Below are positions 9,076-18,074 of a DNA stretch of 64,000 nucleotides, one piece after another. Position 1 is the first letter of the stretch; each line of letters starts with the position of its first letter. The stretch is from CAYRTV01 sp046483285 (GTDB taxonomy: Bacteria; Acidobacteriota; Aminicenantia; Aminicenantales; Aminicenantaceae). The translations under genes were made by a program, and so were the position numbers. The notes under the pieces were generated by a model, which was given only the letters and a program-made list of their open reading frames with translations, was not told where the DNA came from and did no database searches. The stretch is taken from NCBI GenBank assembly GCA_046483285.1, contig JAWODN010000121.1, positions 1 through 64,000 on the forward strand, in the 5' to 3' direction.

Positions 9076-10691
9076 CCATGAATAAACCAAACCATAATAA
9101 AGAGGAAGTTTTAAGAGAAGAAGAAAAAGTAAAAAAACTGGCCCAGAGGTACAAGGTTCCGTATGTGGATCTCTCTGATTTGGCTCTGGACCGGGACCTG
9201 GTTCAATCTTTTCCGGTAGATTTCCTGCACCGGTCCAATTTTATTCCTTTAAAGGAAGAAAACGGCATTGTGAAGGTCGCGGTGGCCGACCCTTCCGATA
9301 TATCCATTATTGATTCCATTGAATCTTTTCTTGGGAAAAAAGTGAAAGTGTACGCGGCGTCCAAGCCGGCCATCCATGAAGCCCTGCGGAGAAGCGAAAC
9401 CGCACTGCAGGTCCTCAAGACCGCCACAGAAGGATATTCGGTTCAGGTCCTGGACCGGGAAGAGCCGGATAAGGATGAGAGCATCTCGGTGGAAAGGCTG
9501 GCCGACCAGGACGGTTCCATCATCAAGCTGGTCAATTCCATCATTTTCACAGCTGTTCAGAAGTGGGCGTCGGATATTCATATCGAATCCCGGGAAGATT
9601 CGCTTATGGTTAAATACAGGACCGATGGAGTCTTGAACCGGGCCATGGAGCCTATCGATCAGAAATTTCAATCCCCCATTATTTCCCGTATCAAAGTGAT
9701 GTCCGATTTGGACATTGCGGAACGGCGGGTCCCTCAAGATGGGAAATTCCGTTTGAGAATCAAAGATAAAACCATTGATTTCCGGGTTTCCATCATGCCG
9801 AGTATTTATGGTGAAGATGCGGTGATTCGGATTCTGGACAAAGAAATGATCACGGAGGCTATTTCCGAGCTGAAATTGGAAATGCTCGGTTTTTCTGATG
9901 AAGTTCTGGAAAAAACACAGCGATATATTCATGTCCCTTATGGAATGCTGTTGGTGACCGGGCCGACCGGAAGCGGGAAAACCACTACTCTTTATGCGGC
10001 TTTGACTGAAATCAATTCACCTGAGGATAAAATTGTCACCATTGAGGATCCCGTGGAATATCAAATCCAGGGAATCACCCAGATTCCGGTCAATGAAAAA
10101 AAGGGATTGACTTTCGCGCGGGGGCTGCGTTCTATTTTAAGGCATGACCCGGATAAAATCATGGTGGGGGAAATTCGTGACCCGGAGACGGCCCAGATCG
10201 CCATTCAATCGGCGCTGACCGGTCATTTGGTCTTCACCACCGTGCATGCCAATAACGTGTTCGACGTGATCAGCCGCTTTCTGCACATGGGCGTTGATCC
10301 ATACAGCTTTATTTCCGCGCTGAATGGAATCCTGGCCCAGAGGCTGGTGCGGGTGCTGTGCCGCCACTGCCGGGAAAAAACCAGCTACGATGATCATATT
10401 CTGCGTGATGCGGGATTGGATCCGGATCAATACCGGAATCACGTTTTTTATGAGGCTCAGGGATGTGAAGAATGTCATTTTAAAGGATATCAAGGCCGGA
10501 CGGCCATTGCTGAGTTCCTGGAGCTTTCGGACAAAATCCGGGAGATGATTCTGGATAAAAAACCTTTATCCGAAGTGAGGAAGCAGGCCCGGGCCGAGGG
10601 GATGAATTCTTTGCGGCATTTCGGATTGAGCAAAGTGGTTGACGGAATAACCAGCTTGAAAGAGTTAAACAAGGTCACTTTTGTGGAATGA
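9072..10691 (+). CDS. pilB: Type IV pilus/T2SS assembly ATPase (PilB/GspE)
   Basis: 539-residue secretion ATPase. It has an N-terminal GspE-type domain (about 20-115), Walker A GPTGSGKT (297-304), the Asp box and Walker B in the DPDKIMVGEIRDPETA region, a His box near HLVFTTVHA, and a zinc-binding tetracysteine (LCRHC then GCEEC). It powers pilin polymerisation. ATG 9072 or ATG 9078 could start it; both are within the overlap with the preceding gene. The stop overlaps the following start by 4 nt. No PilT-like second ATPase is present in the window. Confidence 0.95.
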   Translation: MTMNKPNHNKEEVLREEEKVKKLAQRYKVPYVDLSDLALDRDLVQSFPVDFLHRSNFIPLKEENGIVKVAVADPSDISIIDSIESFLGKKVKVYAASKPAIHEALRRSETALQVLKTATEGYSVQVLDREEPDKDESISVERLADQDGSIIKLVNSIIFTAVQKWASDIHIESREDSLMVKYRTDGVLNRAMEPIDQKFQSPIISRIKVMSDLDIAERRVPQDGKFRLRIKDKTIDFRVSIMPSIYGEDAVIRILDKEMITEAISELKLEMLGFSDEVLEKTQRYIHVPYGMLLVTGPTGSGKTTTLYAALTEINSPEDKIVTIEDPVEYQIQGITQIPVNEKKGLTFARGLRSILRHDPDKIMVGEIRDPETAQIAIQSALTGHLVFTTVHANNVFDVISRFLHMGVDPYSFISALNGILAQRLVRVLCRHCREKTSYDDHILRDAGLDPDQYRNHVFYEAQGCEECHFKGYQGRTAIAEFLELSDKIREMILDKKPLSEVRKQARAEGMNSLRHFGLSKVVDGITSLKELNKVTFVE

Positions 10692-11653
10692 AGCGGAAAA
10701 ACGAAAATAAAATCAAATCCCGGCGGGAAAAAGCTTTTGAATTTTTTACCAAGAGGCCGGTTCTGCCACTGGCGTTTCAAATCACGGAAAGATATGTCAG
10801 CGGCGCGGCTTTCTCCCCCAAGGAAAAAAAGGTCAAGTCCCATTTTATTTCACCTCTCCCCCCAGGGACATTAAGAGCCTCCTTTTTTAAAAAAAATATC
10901 CGGACGCTTCGTCCGCTTTTGTCGGCGATCAAGCAAGGACAAGAAAAACTGGCGGCCCCGTCCGGCAAAACGGCTTTGCTGCTTCCGGAGATCACTCAAA
11001 AAACATTCAGTTTCTCTTTTGAGACCCTGCCTTTTTCTCAGGGAGAAAGGGAACAGCTGATCCGCTTCCGCATAAAAAAACAGCTGCCCCTGATTCCGGA
11101 TGATGCCAGAATATCTTATGATACTTTCCTTAATTCGGCTTCCGGGGGCACCAGGGTGGTGGCGTCAGCGGCTTGTTGTGACGTCATAAGGGAATATGAA
11201 GCCCTTTTCGAAGAGGCCGGATTCAAGGTGAAGTTGATATCAACACCGGTTATGAGCTTGATAAATTTGCTGCGTTCGGAAGCCCCGTCGGATTTTTTAT
11301 TGCTGAATGTGGAGGAAGAAGCTTTTTCGCTGGCAGCTGTGGTCCAGGGAGAGTTCGCATTGTACCGGCAAAAATCTTTCGGGATGGAAAGCCCCGGCGA
11401 AGATGAAACAAGAGGGAAAATCAACACGGTTGTGCAGGAGATTGAAAACACTCTGAATTTCATTGAAGACCGGGAAAAAAGAAAAATGGATGCTTTTTGG
11501 GTGAGAAACGGCGGTGATGACAGGGAAGAATTTTTAAAAACATTGGCTCCACTGGTCCGGATTCCAACCAAAAACATAACGGAATGCCGCCGGTTGGATC
11601 CCGGACTTTCCAGCCGGGAACACTTGGCGCCCCTGATAGGCCAGTTGGTATGA
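10688..11653 (+). CDS. pilM: PilM/GspL-like actin-fold pilus assembly protein
   Basis: 321 residues, cytoplasmic, with no signal or membrane helix. The middle part (RFRIKKQLPLIPDDARISYD) matches the region where PilM/GspL proteins recognise the inner-membrane partner, and the C-terminal half (LLLNVEEEAFSLAAVVQGE) looks like the ATP-binding actin-like lobe. Identity rests on modest motif likeness plus position between the ATPase and PilN. It starts inside the pilB stop (ATGA) and its own stop overlaps the next ATG. A basic, Lys/Arg-rich 25-residue N-terminal extension is present. Confidence 0.75.
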   Translation: MKRKNENKIKSRREKAFEFFTKRPVLPLAFQITERYVSGAAFSPKEKKVKSHFISPLPPGTLRASFFKKNIRTLRPLLSAIKQGQEKLAAPSGKTALLLPEITQKTFSFSFETLPFSQGEREQLIRFRIKKQLPLIPDDARISYDTFLNSASGGTRVVASAACCDVIREYEALFEEAGFKVKLISTPVMSLINLLRSEAPSDFLLLNVEEEAFSLAAVVQGEFALYRQKSFGMESPGEDETRGKINTVVQEIENTLNFIEDREKRKMDAFWVRNGGDDREEFLKTLAPLVRIPTKNITECRRLDPGLSSREHLAPLIGQLV

Positions 11654-12213
11654 TAAAACAACCGGTTAATATCAATCTGGCCACTCATCCGGTCCGCAAC
11701 CGCCGCTTGTTTTTTTCCCTGCTGGGGATCGGCGTGTTCCTTTTTTTAATCACGGCCGGGGCGGCCGCCCATGTTTTTTTGGTTTATCACAGTAAAAATG
11801 AGGGAGCCCAAAGAGCTTCGGAACGCCTGGAAGACCGCATGAGGCAGGTCCAAAGGGAGGAAATAAGGATCACCGCCCGGATTGAGCAAATCAAGGCCGA
11901 TGAAGGATTAAGGCTGGACGTTTACAATGATTTAATTTTTCAAAAAAGTTTTTCCTGGATTGAATTATTAAACGCGATGGAAGAAGCCCTTCCCGGCTCT
12001 TGTTACATGTCGTCTCTTTCTCCCTTGCAGAAAAAAGAAAATCAGCTTGAAATCAGATGTCATGTCGCTTATCCATCTTTGGACAGCTTGTTGGATTTTA
12101 TATCCAATCTCCATAAAATCGGGTTTAAAAACATTCAGGTCAAAAATGAAACCGAGGGCGGCGGCGGGTATAAGATCTCGGAAATGTCGTTAAGATATGA
12201 AAGAATTCATTAG
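11650..12213 (+). CDS. pilN: PilN-like alignment subcomplex protein
   Basis: 187 residues from ATG 11650; an upstream in-frame start at 11584 would sit inside pilM and is unlikely. The short N-terminus INLATHPVRNRR is the PilN signature that binds PilM, followed by a single membrane helix (about 16-40), a coiled coil (about 45-85) and a ferredoxin-like periplasmic domain. It connects PilM to PilO. It overlaps pilM by 4 nt and the next gene by 17 nt. Confidence 0.85.
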   Translation: MIKQPVNINLATHPVRNRRLFFSLLGIGVFLFLITAGAAAHVFLVYHSKNEGAQRASERLEDRMRQVQREEIRITARIEQIKADEGLRLDVYNDLIFQKSFSWIELLNAMEEALPGSCYMSSLSPLQKKENQLEIRCHVAYPSLDSLLDFISNLHKIGFKNIQVKNETEGGGGYKISEMSLRYERIH

Positions 12214-12757
12214 TCTTCTCACCCGAAGCGAGAGACGAATCATCCTCATTATAGCCGCGGTCTTGGCGGCGGCGGCGGTTTTTTATTTTTTCATCGCCCT
12301 GCCCCAGCGCAGCGCCTATTTTTCCCGTCAAATGGAAATACGCTTCCAGAAAAAGGAATATCAGAAATTGGAAACGCAGCAGGCCGATAAAAAGAAAGAA
12401 CTGGCTGACTGGATTCAGGCTCAGGAGGAGATAAATGAACTCAGGTTGAGATATTTCTACCCCCGGCAGGACGGGTACCAGAATATCCGGCAGGACCTCG
12501 GCCGCATTTTTCAAAAAACAGGGGTGAGCGTGGACCGGATCCGGTATGATTATGTCGAAGCCAAGGATGCTGACATTCAGAAAGTGATCATAAATTTTGA
12601 GGTTTCCGGGAGATATGATCATCTCAGAGGCTTTTTACATGAAATTGAGACCTTTCCCAAATTTATCTGGGTGGAAAGAATCAATTTTGGGGATACGGAA
12701 GAGGCTTCCCGGAAGTTAAGTTTGAATTTAACCCTGGCGGCTTATAATGCGCTGTAA
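12197..12757 (+). CDS. pilO: PilO-like alignment subcomplex protein
   Basis: 186 residues: short cytoplasmic start, one membrane helix (about 14-35, IILIIAAVLAAAAVFYFFIA), a coiled coil rich in Lys/Glu/Gln (about 45-85) and a ferredoxin-like periplasmic domain (about 100-186). Size and topology are those of PilO, which pairs with PilN in the periplasm. Sequence identity in this family is low, so the call leans on order and topology. It overlaps pilN by 17 nt and the next gene by 11 nt. Confidence 0.8.
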   Translation: MKEFISLLTRSERRIILIIAAVLAAAAVFYFFIALPQRSAYFSRQMEIRFQKKEYQKLETQQADKKKELADWIQAQEEINELRLRYFYPRQDGYQNIRQDLGRIFQKTGVSVDRIRYDYVEAKDADIQKVIINFEVSGRYDHLRGFLHEIETFPKFIWVERINFGDTEEASRKLSLNLTLAAYNAL

Positions 12758-13244
12758 GATAATGATTTTTATGGGAATTCTGGCCTTGGGAGGGGCGGTG
12801 TTTTCCTTGACGCAGGGACAGGATGACCACAGAAAAACAGAGAAATTACTGCGGACGGATCTGTTGAATTTTGAGTCCGCTCCTCTTAAGAAATCCCGCA
12901 GAAACATATTCATTCCTTCTCCGGGTGATGAATCAGTCCGGGGACAGAAGCATACCGCGGAGCGGCCGGAAATTTCCGTGCTGCCGGGTGATCTTGAATC
13001 TCTGGAAGAGGAGAGGCCCGGAACCTCCCTTTTGCCGAGAATTGATTTAAGGTATATCGGGTATGTGGGAAATAAAGAAAGAAAAGTCGCTCTCATTTTA
13101 CAGGGTGGAGAAGCCCTGGCTGTCCAGCAGGAAGACATTCTTCCGGATGGGGTTAAAATCATACGGATCGCTGAAGAAGAAATTGAAGTTGAGCTGCGGG
13201 GAGGCGAAAACGTCAAGTTTTTTCTCGAGGGAGAAAAAGAATGA
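12747..13244 (+). CDS. PilP/GspC-like periplasmic linker protein
   Basis: 165 residues with an N-terminal hydrophobic signal or anchor (MIFMGILALGGAVFSL), a flexible middle and a C-terminal beta domain (LRYIGYVGNKERKVALIL, about 100-160) like the HR domain of PilP and GspC that touches the secretin N-domains. There is no lipobox Cys, unlike classical PilP. Position between PilO and the secretin fits a PilP role. Its stop overlaps the secretin start by 4 nt. Confidence 0.7.
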   Translation: MRCKIMIFMGILALGGAVFSLTQGQDDHRKTEKLLRTDLLNFESAPLKKSRRNIFIPSPGDESVRGQKHTAERPEISVLPGDLESLEEERPGTSLLPRIDLRYIGYVGNKERKVALILQGGEALAVQQEDILPDGVKIIRIAEEEIEVELRGGENVKFFLEGEKE

Positions 13245-15424
13245 GAAAAACATGGACATTATTGTTGATTCTGATATTGATGTGGGGATGTTCCACATTT
13301 AACCGCAGTTATAAATTGGGCACCGACGCCGCCATGAATAAGGATTGGGATGAAGCCGTCCGATTTTATGAGAAAGCGGTTCTTCAGGACCCTGACAATT
13401 CGGTCTACCGGCTGGCATTGTTTCGGGCCGCCATGGCGGCCCGAAACCAGCATCTCAGCCGGGCCCGCCGGCTGGCCGCGCAGGACCGCACGGATGAAGC
13501 CATGCAAGCGTACCAAAAGGCCCTCGCTTACGACCCGGAAAACCCCCTTCTGCAAAAGGAAATCAAGGAACTTCAGCAGAAACCTGAAGAAGCGCCTGAG
13601 GCGAAAAAAGACATGTACGAACCCCCTCTCCAGCTTCAGGTCGGCCGGGAGGATATCGTGCTGAAATTCACCCGCGACGCCAGCCTGCGTTCCATTTTCT
13701 TGGCTCTTGGGAAATATGCGGGAATCAATGTCATTTTTGATGCCCAGTTCCGGGATCAACCGTTTTCGGTTGATTTTTCAGGCATGAGTTTTTTAAGGGC
13801 TTTGGAAACCCTGTGCGTGGCCACCCAAAATTTTCACCGGGTTTTGGATGAAAAAACCATTCTGATCGTTCCCGACAGCCCCCAAAACCGGAGCCGGCAT
13901 GAAATCACAGCCATGAAAACCTACTATCTGTCCTATATTGATGCCCAGGAACTGCAGGCCCGTTTAAACGCCATGCTGAGAACACCTTCCGCCATGCCTC
14001 AGCTCACCGTGGATAAGGTTCTGAATTCCGTTACGGTTAAGAGCACTCCTGAAGTTCTCAAGCAGGCCGACGGTTTGATTCGATCCTGGGATAAGCCCAG
14101 GGGAGAGATCCTGCTGGACCTGGAGATCATGGAAGTCTCCCGGAGGAAGATGAAGCAGCTCGGCCTGGACTTGGATTCCCATGTTTTGGGGTTCCAATAC
14201 GGCGGTGAGGGCACAACAGGCGGATCGGATTCCGACAAGGGGTGGATTGATTTCGATCAGATCGACCTGTCCAAAACCGGAAATTATCAGTTAAGCCTTC
14301 CGGTCGGTTTGCTCCGTTTCCTGGAAACGGATGCCGACACCAAGATCATCGCGCAGCCGCGGCTGCGTGGGATCGAAGGGGAAAAGATGGAATACCTGGT
14401 GGGGGATGAAGTGCCCATTCCCCAAACGACGTTTTCGCCCATGGCCGCCGGGGGAGTCAGCACCCAGCCGATCACTTCATTCCAGTACAAACCGGTGGGG
14501 ATCGAAATGTACATCACCCCCCGGATTCATTTCGATGGAGAAGTCACCCTGGAAATGGAATTGAAGATCAAGGCCCTGGGCGGTTCGGGGTATGGAGACC
14601 TCCCCATCATCACCACCCGGGAGGTCAAAAACATCATGCGGCTGAAAGAGGGGGAAACCAATCTTCTGGCCGGCCTGCTTAAAGATGAAGAACGGAAAAC
14701 GCTGAAAGGAATCGCGGGAATCAAACATATTCCTCTCCTGGGCCGTCTTTTTTCCAACACAGACTCTGAAGTGTTGCAGACCGATGTGGTCATGACCATT
14801 ACGCCTTTCATCTTACAGGATAAGTCATTGCGGGAAGCGGATTTGCGGCCCATTTGGATGGGTATGGAAAGCGTATCCGCCGGAACGGGAGCCTCCGGCC
14901 GTGACCCGGACAGCCCGGAAATGATTTATCCGGGCAGCGAGATGGAACGTCTTCCCCGCCGGCTTCCAGACCAGGCCATGGAAAGAGAAGAGGAAACTGC
15001 GGAGGGAGCCAATGAGCTGATTTTAAGCCCCCCTTCCTATCAGGGGCCGGAGAACCGGAATCTGCGGATGACCGTCAATCTTCAGACTGCCGAAGACATT
15101 CAGAATTTTTCCATGACGGTGTCTTTTGATCCGCAAATCCTGGAACTGCAGAGCGTGAAACAGGGAAATATTATTCAGCAATTGGGAGAAAGCCCCTCCG
15201 TACTCGAAAATATCGACAATACCGCCGGTGTGTTCAACTTCGGATTTTCAAGTTCTCAGGTGGATTCGGGCGTCAAAGGCTCCGGACTGCTGGTGACATT
15301 TATATTCAAGCCGCTGCAGGGAGGGGAAACCACGGTTTCCATTGTCAATTCCAACGCCTCCAGTGACACGGGAACCCCGGTGTCCTTTTCTGCCAATGAC
15401 AGCCGCATCATCATCCGGGAGTGA
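13241..15424 (+). CDS. Outer-membrane secretin (PilQ/GspD family) with N-terminal TPR and C-terminal cohesin-like domain
   Basis: 727 residues. A lipoprotein signal ends at Cys17 (LILMWGC). TPR-like repeats lie at about 25-115, a secretin short N-terminal (STN) region at about 130-200, N-domains to about 290 and the secretin core at about 290-530 with the hallmark GIKHIPLLGRLF. After a linker, residues about 590-727 form a separate beta domain (MTVSFDPQILELQSV, GSGLLVTFIF) resembling a cohesin module. The core forms the outer-membrane pore for the pilus. The lipid anchor could replace a pilotin. The TPR and cohesin-like ends are extra to the usual PilQ plan. Last gene of the operon. Confidence 0.9.
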   Translation: MRKTWTLLLILILMWGCSTFNRSYKLGTDAAMNKDWDEAVRFYEKAVLQDPDNSVYRLALFRAAMAARNQHLSRARRLAAQDRTDEAMQAYQKALAYDPENPLLQKEIKELQQKPEEAPEAKKDMYEPPLQLQVGREDIVLKFTRDASLRSIFLALGKYAGINVIFDAQFRDQPFSVDFSGMSFLRALETLCVATQNFHRVLDEKTILIVPDSPQNRSRHEITAMKTYYLSYIDAQELQARLNAMLRTPSAMPQLTVDKVLNSVTVKSTPEVLKQADGLIRSWDKPRGEILLDLEIMEVSRRKMKQLGLDLDSHVLGFQYGGEGTTGGSDSDKGWIDFDQIDLSKTGNYQLSLPVGLLRFLETDADTKIIAQPRLRGIEGEKMEYLVGDEVPIPQTTFSPMAAGGVSTQPITSFQYKPVGIEMYITPRIHFDGEVTLEMELKIKALGGSGYGDLPIITTREVKNIMRLKEGETNLLAGLLKDEERKTLKGIAGIKHIPLLGRLFSNTDSEVLQTDVVMTITPFILQDKSLREADLRPIWMGMESVSAGTGASGRDPDSPEMIYPGSEMERLPRRLPDQAMEREEETAEGANELILSPPSYQGPENRNLRMTVNLQTAEDIQNFSMTVSFDPQILELQSVKQGNIIQQLGESPSVLENIDNTAGVFNFGFSSSQVDSGVKGSGLLVTFIFKPLQGGETTVSIVNSNASSDTGTPVSFSANDSRIIIRE

Positions 15425-16026
15425 GGCTCTGGTTTATCCGGTCTGACCTATACCTTAGCCTGAATTATTCATAAAAAAATTGCGATGTTTTTGCCAATCT
15501 TTCCGTAACTGCGATATTCATCATTTTTATAAAAAGAACAAACATTACGTTTTTCCTTGCCGGCCTTTCATTATGATCGCAATTTTTTTACCCTTCGGGA
15601 CGACATGCCGCTTTGTCATTGCGAGGCTTGCGCAAGCAAGCCGTGGCAATCCCTTTCTGCCTCGTGAAAGCGGAACCCGCCGCCCATACGAGGCAGTCAG
15701 GGATCCCTCGGTGCTTCGCACCGCGGGATGACATTGAATTAAAGAATTGTCGTCGTCTGCGGCAATCCCGGCCCGTGAATAAGCCAGACAAGTCTGAACT
15801 ATACCTTAGAAAATCGAATCCTCGTGGCCATGGGAGCGGGAGATGGATCGCCGCCACGCGGATGTCCCCGGCGAGAACATCCGCTCCGATTCCGGCTTCG
15901 CTCTCCTCTCCTGCGGAGAGGAACCATGCCCGCTCAGCCTTCATACGGGCCGGCTTATCCATCATCCCGCCCCCATGGCAAAAGTTCAAAATCCGCGCCA
16001 ATCGCGGCACGGCTGGCATATCAGGA
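15425..16026. repeat. Intergenic repeat block after the secretin gene
   Basis: Non-coding 600 bp between convergent genes. It holds MITE-like copy B (15472-15590), a REP unit (15615-15732) and a short GC-rich module near 15765-15790 (GGCAATCCCGGCCCGTGAAT) that also occurs at 2.8 kb. The last 200 bp (about 15810-16020) have no recognised content. Confidence 0.8.
15472..15590. repeat. MITE-like element, copy B (119 bp)
   Basis: Perfect 15-nt inverted termini: TAAAAAAATTGCGAT (15472-15486) and ATCGCAATTTTTTTA (15576-15590). Compared with copy C, where the termini carry GG opposite CC, this copy has TG opposite CA, so both arms changed together. The interior shares GCGATATTCAT and ACGTTTTTC-like blocks with copy A. 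Confidence 0.8.
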
Positions 16027-17754
16027 TTATTTTTTCTGAAGCTCCTCCCTGGGTTTGAGGTCGTTGTATTCGATCAGCAGTTTCAGCCACCAATCCGGAT
16101 ATTCCAGGGAATTCCGTTTCCGGTTTTCCGTGTCGTAAATCCAAAGGTGATTGTATTTGACCAGCAGCTGATCACCCAGTTCCCACCAGGCGTCCACCAC
16201 TCTGTGAGCGTTGCCGACGCTGTAATCAGTCAGGAAACGGATGGCTTGTTCCGGATCTTTTTGGTAAAGGCTGTGCGCGAATTCGTCCACTTGGGGGGTG
16301 CGGTCCACCGCAGATTTTTCCCATCTTTGCTGGGCTTCCCGGACGTCCTTTATGGCGTATGAATACACCACCTGGGTGTGGAAATCGACATAATCAAAGG
16401 CCCAGCGGGCGGAATCCCGGTTGAACTCCCAGTGGTCTCCGATTTCAAAGGAGCGGGGAATTTCGGTGATTCCCGAATAAAGCGGCATGAAGCAGGAGGT
16501 GTCCTGCGCGCCCAAAGCCAGCCAGACGATGCCTCCGATGGGATTGGGAAGCCAGTCCCGGGTTTGAGTGACGGTGACGTATTCGGCGCGGTTGACTCCG
16601 ATGATCCGGGCGGTATCGTATCTTTGACCGTCCCGTTCGAATCCGTAAGGGAGGCGGTTGGGATTGGAAAAGGGCCCCCCTTGGACGCCGCGCGCCGGAT
16701 CAAAAGGTGTGCCTTCAAATTGGTCCCGGGTTATATTCATGACATCATGAACAGATAATTTTTGATCGGGCTTGACCGAAAAAGGAAATTCCATATTGGG
16801 GGTCTCCGGGCTGAATTCCCTGGAAGGGGCCGCCAGGTCGAAGAACCGCCACATCCGGGCGCGGGACCCTTGACTTTCGGCGGCGCTGGTCTCGGCGGGG
16901 GAATACGCTTTTTTCCAGTTGAAAGATTCTCCGCTGTCCGGGTCATAGAAACCCTGTTCTACTGCGTAGGAAATGACATTGGGAGAGGCCATGAATTCGT
17001 CAGGGTTGTCCAGATTGATTTTCCCGATGCGGGATTCATTGGGGCAGACGCTGACATGATCGTCGGGCACTCTTTGTGCGCACCAGACGGAGCCGGGCTT
17101 GCCGCTTTCCGGTGTCCAGAGCGGACCGACCGGCATGATTTCAAAGATCCAGACTTCGTTGGGATCGGAGACAGCCAGCATTTCTCCGCTATCGGTATGG
17201 CCGTAGCCGTGGGCTTCCGTAAGCTCCCCCATAATTTTAATGGCTTCGCGGGCTGTGGACGCCCGTTCCATGGCGATAAGGGTCAGCATGGTGATGTCGA
17301 ATTTGGCGGAAGGGGTGGGATTTTGCATTTTTTTCCGGCAGCCGATGGTGGACTCGCCCAGAGCGACCTGCTGGTCGTTCATGTATCCGAACATGCCGTG
17401 AATATAGGCATGAGTGCGGGGAACTTGAGGGATTTCCAATCCGGTGAAATCCTGTTTGTACAATTCCCATTTCAAGCCCTCACTGGGAGGCCAGGTGTGA
17501 AACTGATTGATGTGATAGATCTTGCGCATGGCTCCGGGTTCATGTTCGGCAGCCGGGACAAGGCGGAAAGTCCAGTCGCAGACACCGCAGTCGCAGGTGT
17601 GGGTGGTCATGACGGAACCGTCGGTTGAGGCCTTTTTTCCCACAATAACGACGGTGCATTTATCCGGGACGGGATAAACACTTTTTTCAGCCGCCGCGGT
17701 CCAAGCGGTTAACGCCAGGATCGCGCATAATACCCATGTGATTTTAGGTTTCAA
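16027..17754 (-). CDS. C69-family dipeptidase (secreted, Ntn-hydrolase fold)
   Basis: 575 residues. A signal peptide (about 1-22) and a short pro-segment precede Cys33 in DKCTVVIVGKKASTDGS, the position of the N-terminal nucleophile in PepD/C69 enzymes, which is exposed by processing. It should cleave dipeptides in the envelope or outside the cell. The start is TTG at 17754, chosen because AAGGAGG lies 6 nt upstream and the signal peptide begins there. A perfect inverted repeat (TTTTGGC-N4-GCCAAAA, 17767-17784) touches that ribosome site and could affect translation. It appears to be a single-gene unit. Confidence 0.9.
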   Translation of the reverse strand: MKPKITWVLCAILALTAWTAAAEKSVYPVPDKCTVVIVGKKASTDGSVMTTHTCDCGVCDWTFRLVPAAEHEPGAMRKIYHINQFHTWPPSEGLKWELYKQDFTGLEIPQVPRTHAYIHGMFGYMNDQQVALGESTIGCRKKMQNPTPSAKFDITMLTLIAMERASTAREAIKIMGELTEAHGYGHTDSGEMLAVSDPNEVWIFEIMPVGPLWTPESGKPGSVWCAQRVPDDHVSVCPNESRIGKINLDNPDEFMASPNVISYAVEQGFYDPDSGESFNWKKAYSPAETSAAESQGSRARMWRFFDLAAPSREFSPETPNMEFPFSVKPDQKLSVHDVMNITRDQFEGTPFDPARGVQGGPFSNPNRLPYGFERDGQRYDTARIIGVNRAEYVTVTQTRDWLPNPIGGIVWLALGAQDTSCFMPLYSGITEIPRSFEIGDHWEFNRDSARWAFDYVDFHTQVVYSYAIKDVREAQQRWEKSAVDRTPQVDEFAHSLYQKDPEQAIRFLTDYSVGNAHRVVDAWWELGDQLLVKYNHLWIYDTENRKRNSLEYPDWWLKLLIEYNDLKPREELQKK

Positions 17755-17766
17755 TGATAACCTCCT

Positions 17767-17784
17767 TTTTGGCTTTTGCCAAAA
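17767..17784 (-). promoter_or_regulatory. Inverted repeat abutting the dipeptidase ribosome-binding site
   Basis: TTTTGGC, a 4-nt loop, then GCCAAAA: a 7-bp perfect stem immediately upstream of AAGGAGG on the minus strand. It could be an RNA hairpin modulating ribosome access or an operator. Function is inferred from position only. Confidence 0.4.
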
Positions 17785-17794
17785 TTACTTATTC

Positions 17795-17973
17795 GTTCGA
17801 AAATAACAAAAATAGTCCATTTCGTCTGTCTGGTCTGTCTGGTTTATCTGGTCTATCTCGTTTATCTGGTTTATCTGGTCTGTCTGGTTTATCTGGTTTG
17901 AAAAGGGCGGGAAAGGCGAGAAAGGCGAGAAAAGCAGAAGGCCTCTGAAAAAATTAAACATGAACATTTTCAT
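17795..17973. repeat. Dispersed repeat with internal 9-bp tandem array (copy 1)
   Basis: This 179-bp segment is shared with 44100-44233: the same start (GTTCGAAAATAACAAAAATA) and the same end (AGAAGGCCTCTGAAAAAAT, then TGAACATTTTCAT). Inside it, 17826-17897 is eight units of a 9-mer, mostly TTATCTGGT or CTGTCTGGT. Copy 2 has only about two to three units, which explains most of the length difference. The frames it opens are low-complexity artefacts. Confidence 0.85.
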
Positions 17974-18074
17974 ATCTTGCCTGTGGCGAAGCCCCCATGG
18001 CAGCCGTTCGGAAGTGACACTCATGGCCGGCCCGCTCATCATCCAAACTTATATACCTCGATGGCAGACTTGTG

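Noticed and set aside
11584..11649. Longer PilN with 22 extra residues
   Set aside because: The extension lies inside pilM and removes the conserved INLATHPVR start from the N-terminus.
15588..16019. 143-residue minus-strand frame after the secretin operon
   Set aside because: Half of it lies in a REP unit; the rest matches no family I recognise and has no ribosome site.
16762..17628. 288-residue plus-strand frame
   Set aside because: Antisense shadow of the C69 dipeptidase gene.
17754..18042. Short proteins of Leu-Ser-Gly or Asn-Gln-Ile-Asp repeats
   Set aside because: They are translations of the 9-bp microsatellite inside a dispersed non-coding repeat.
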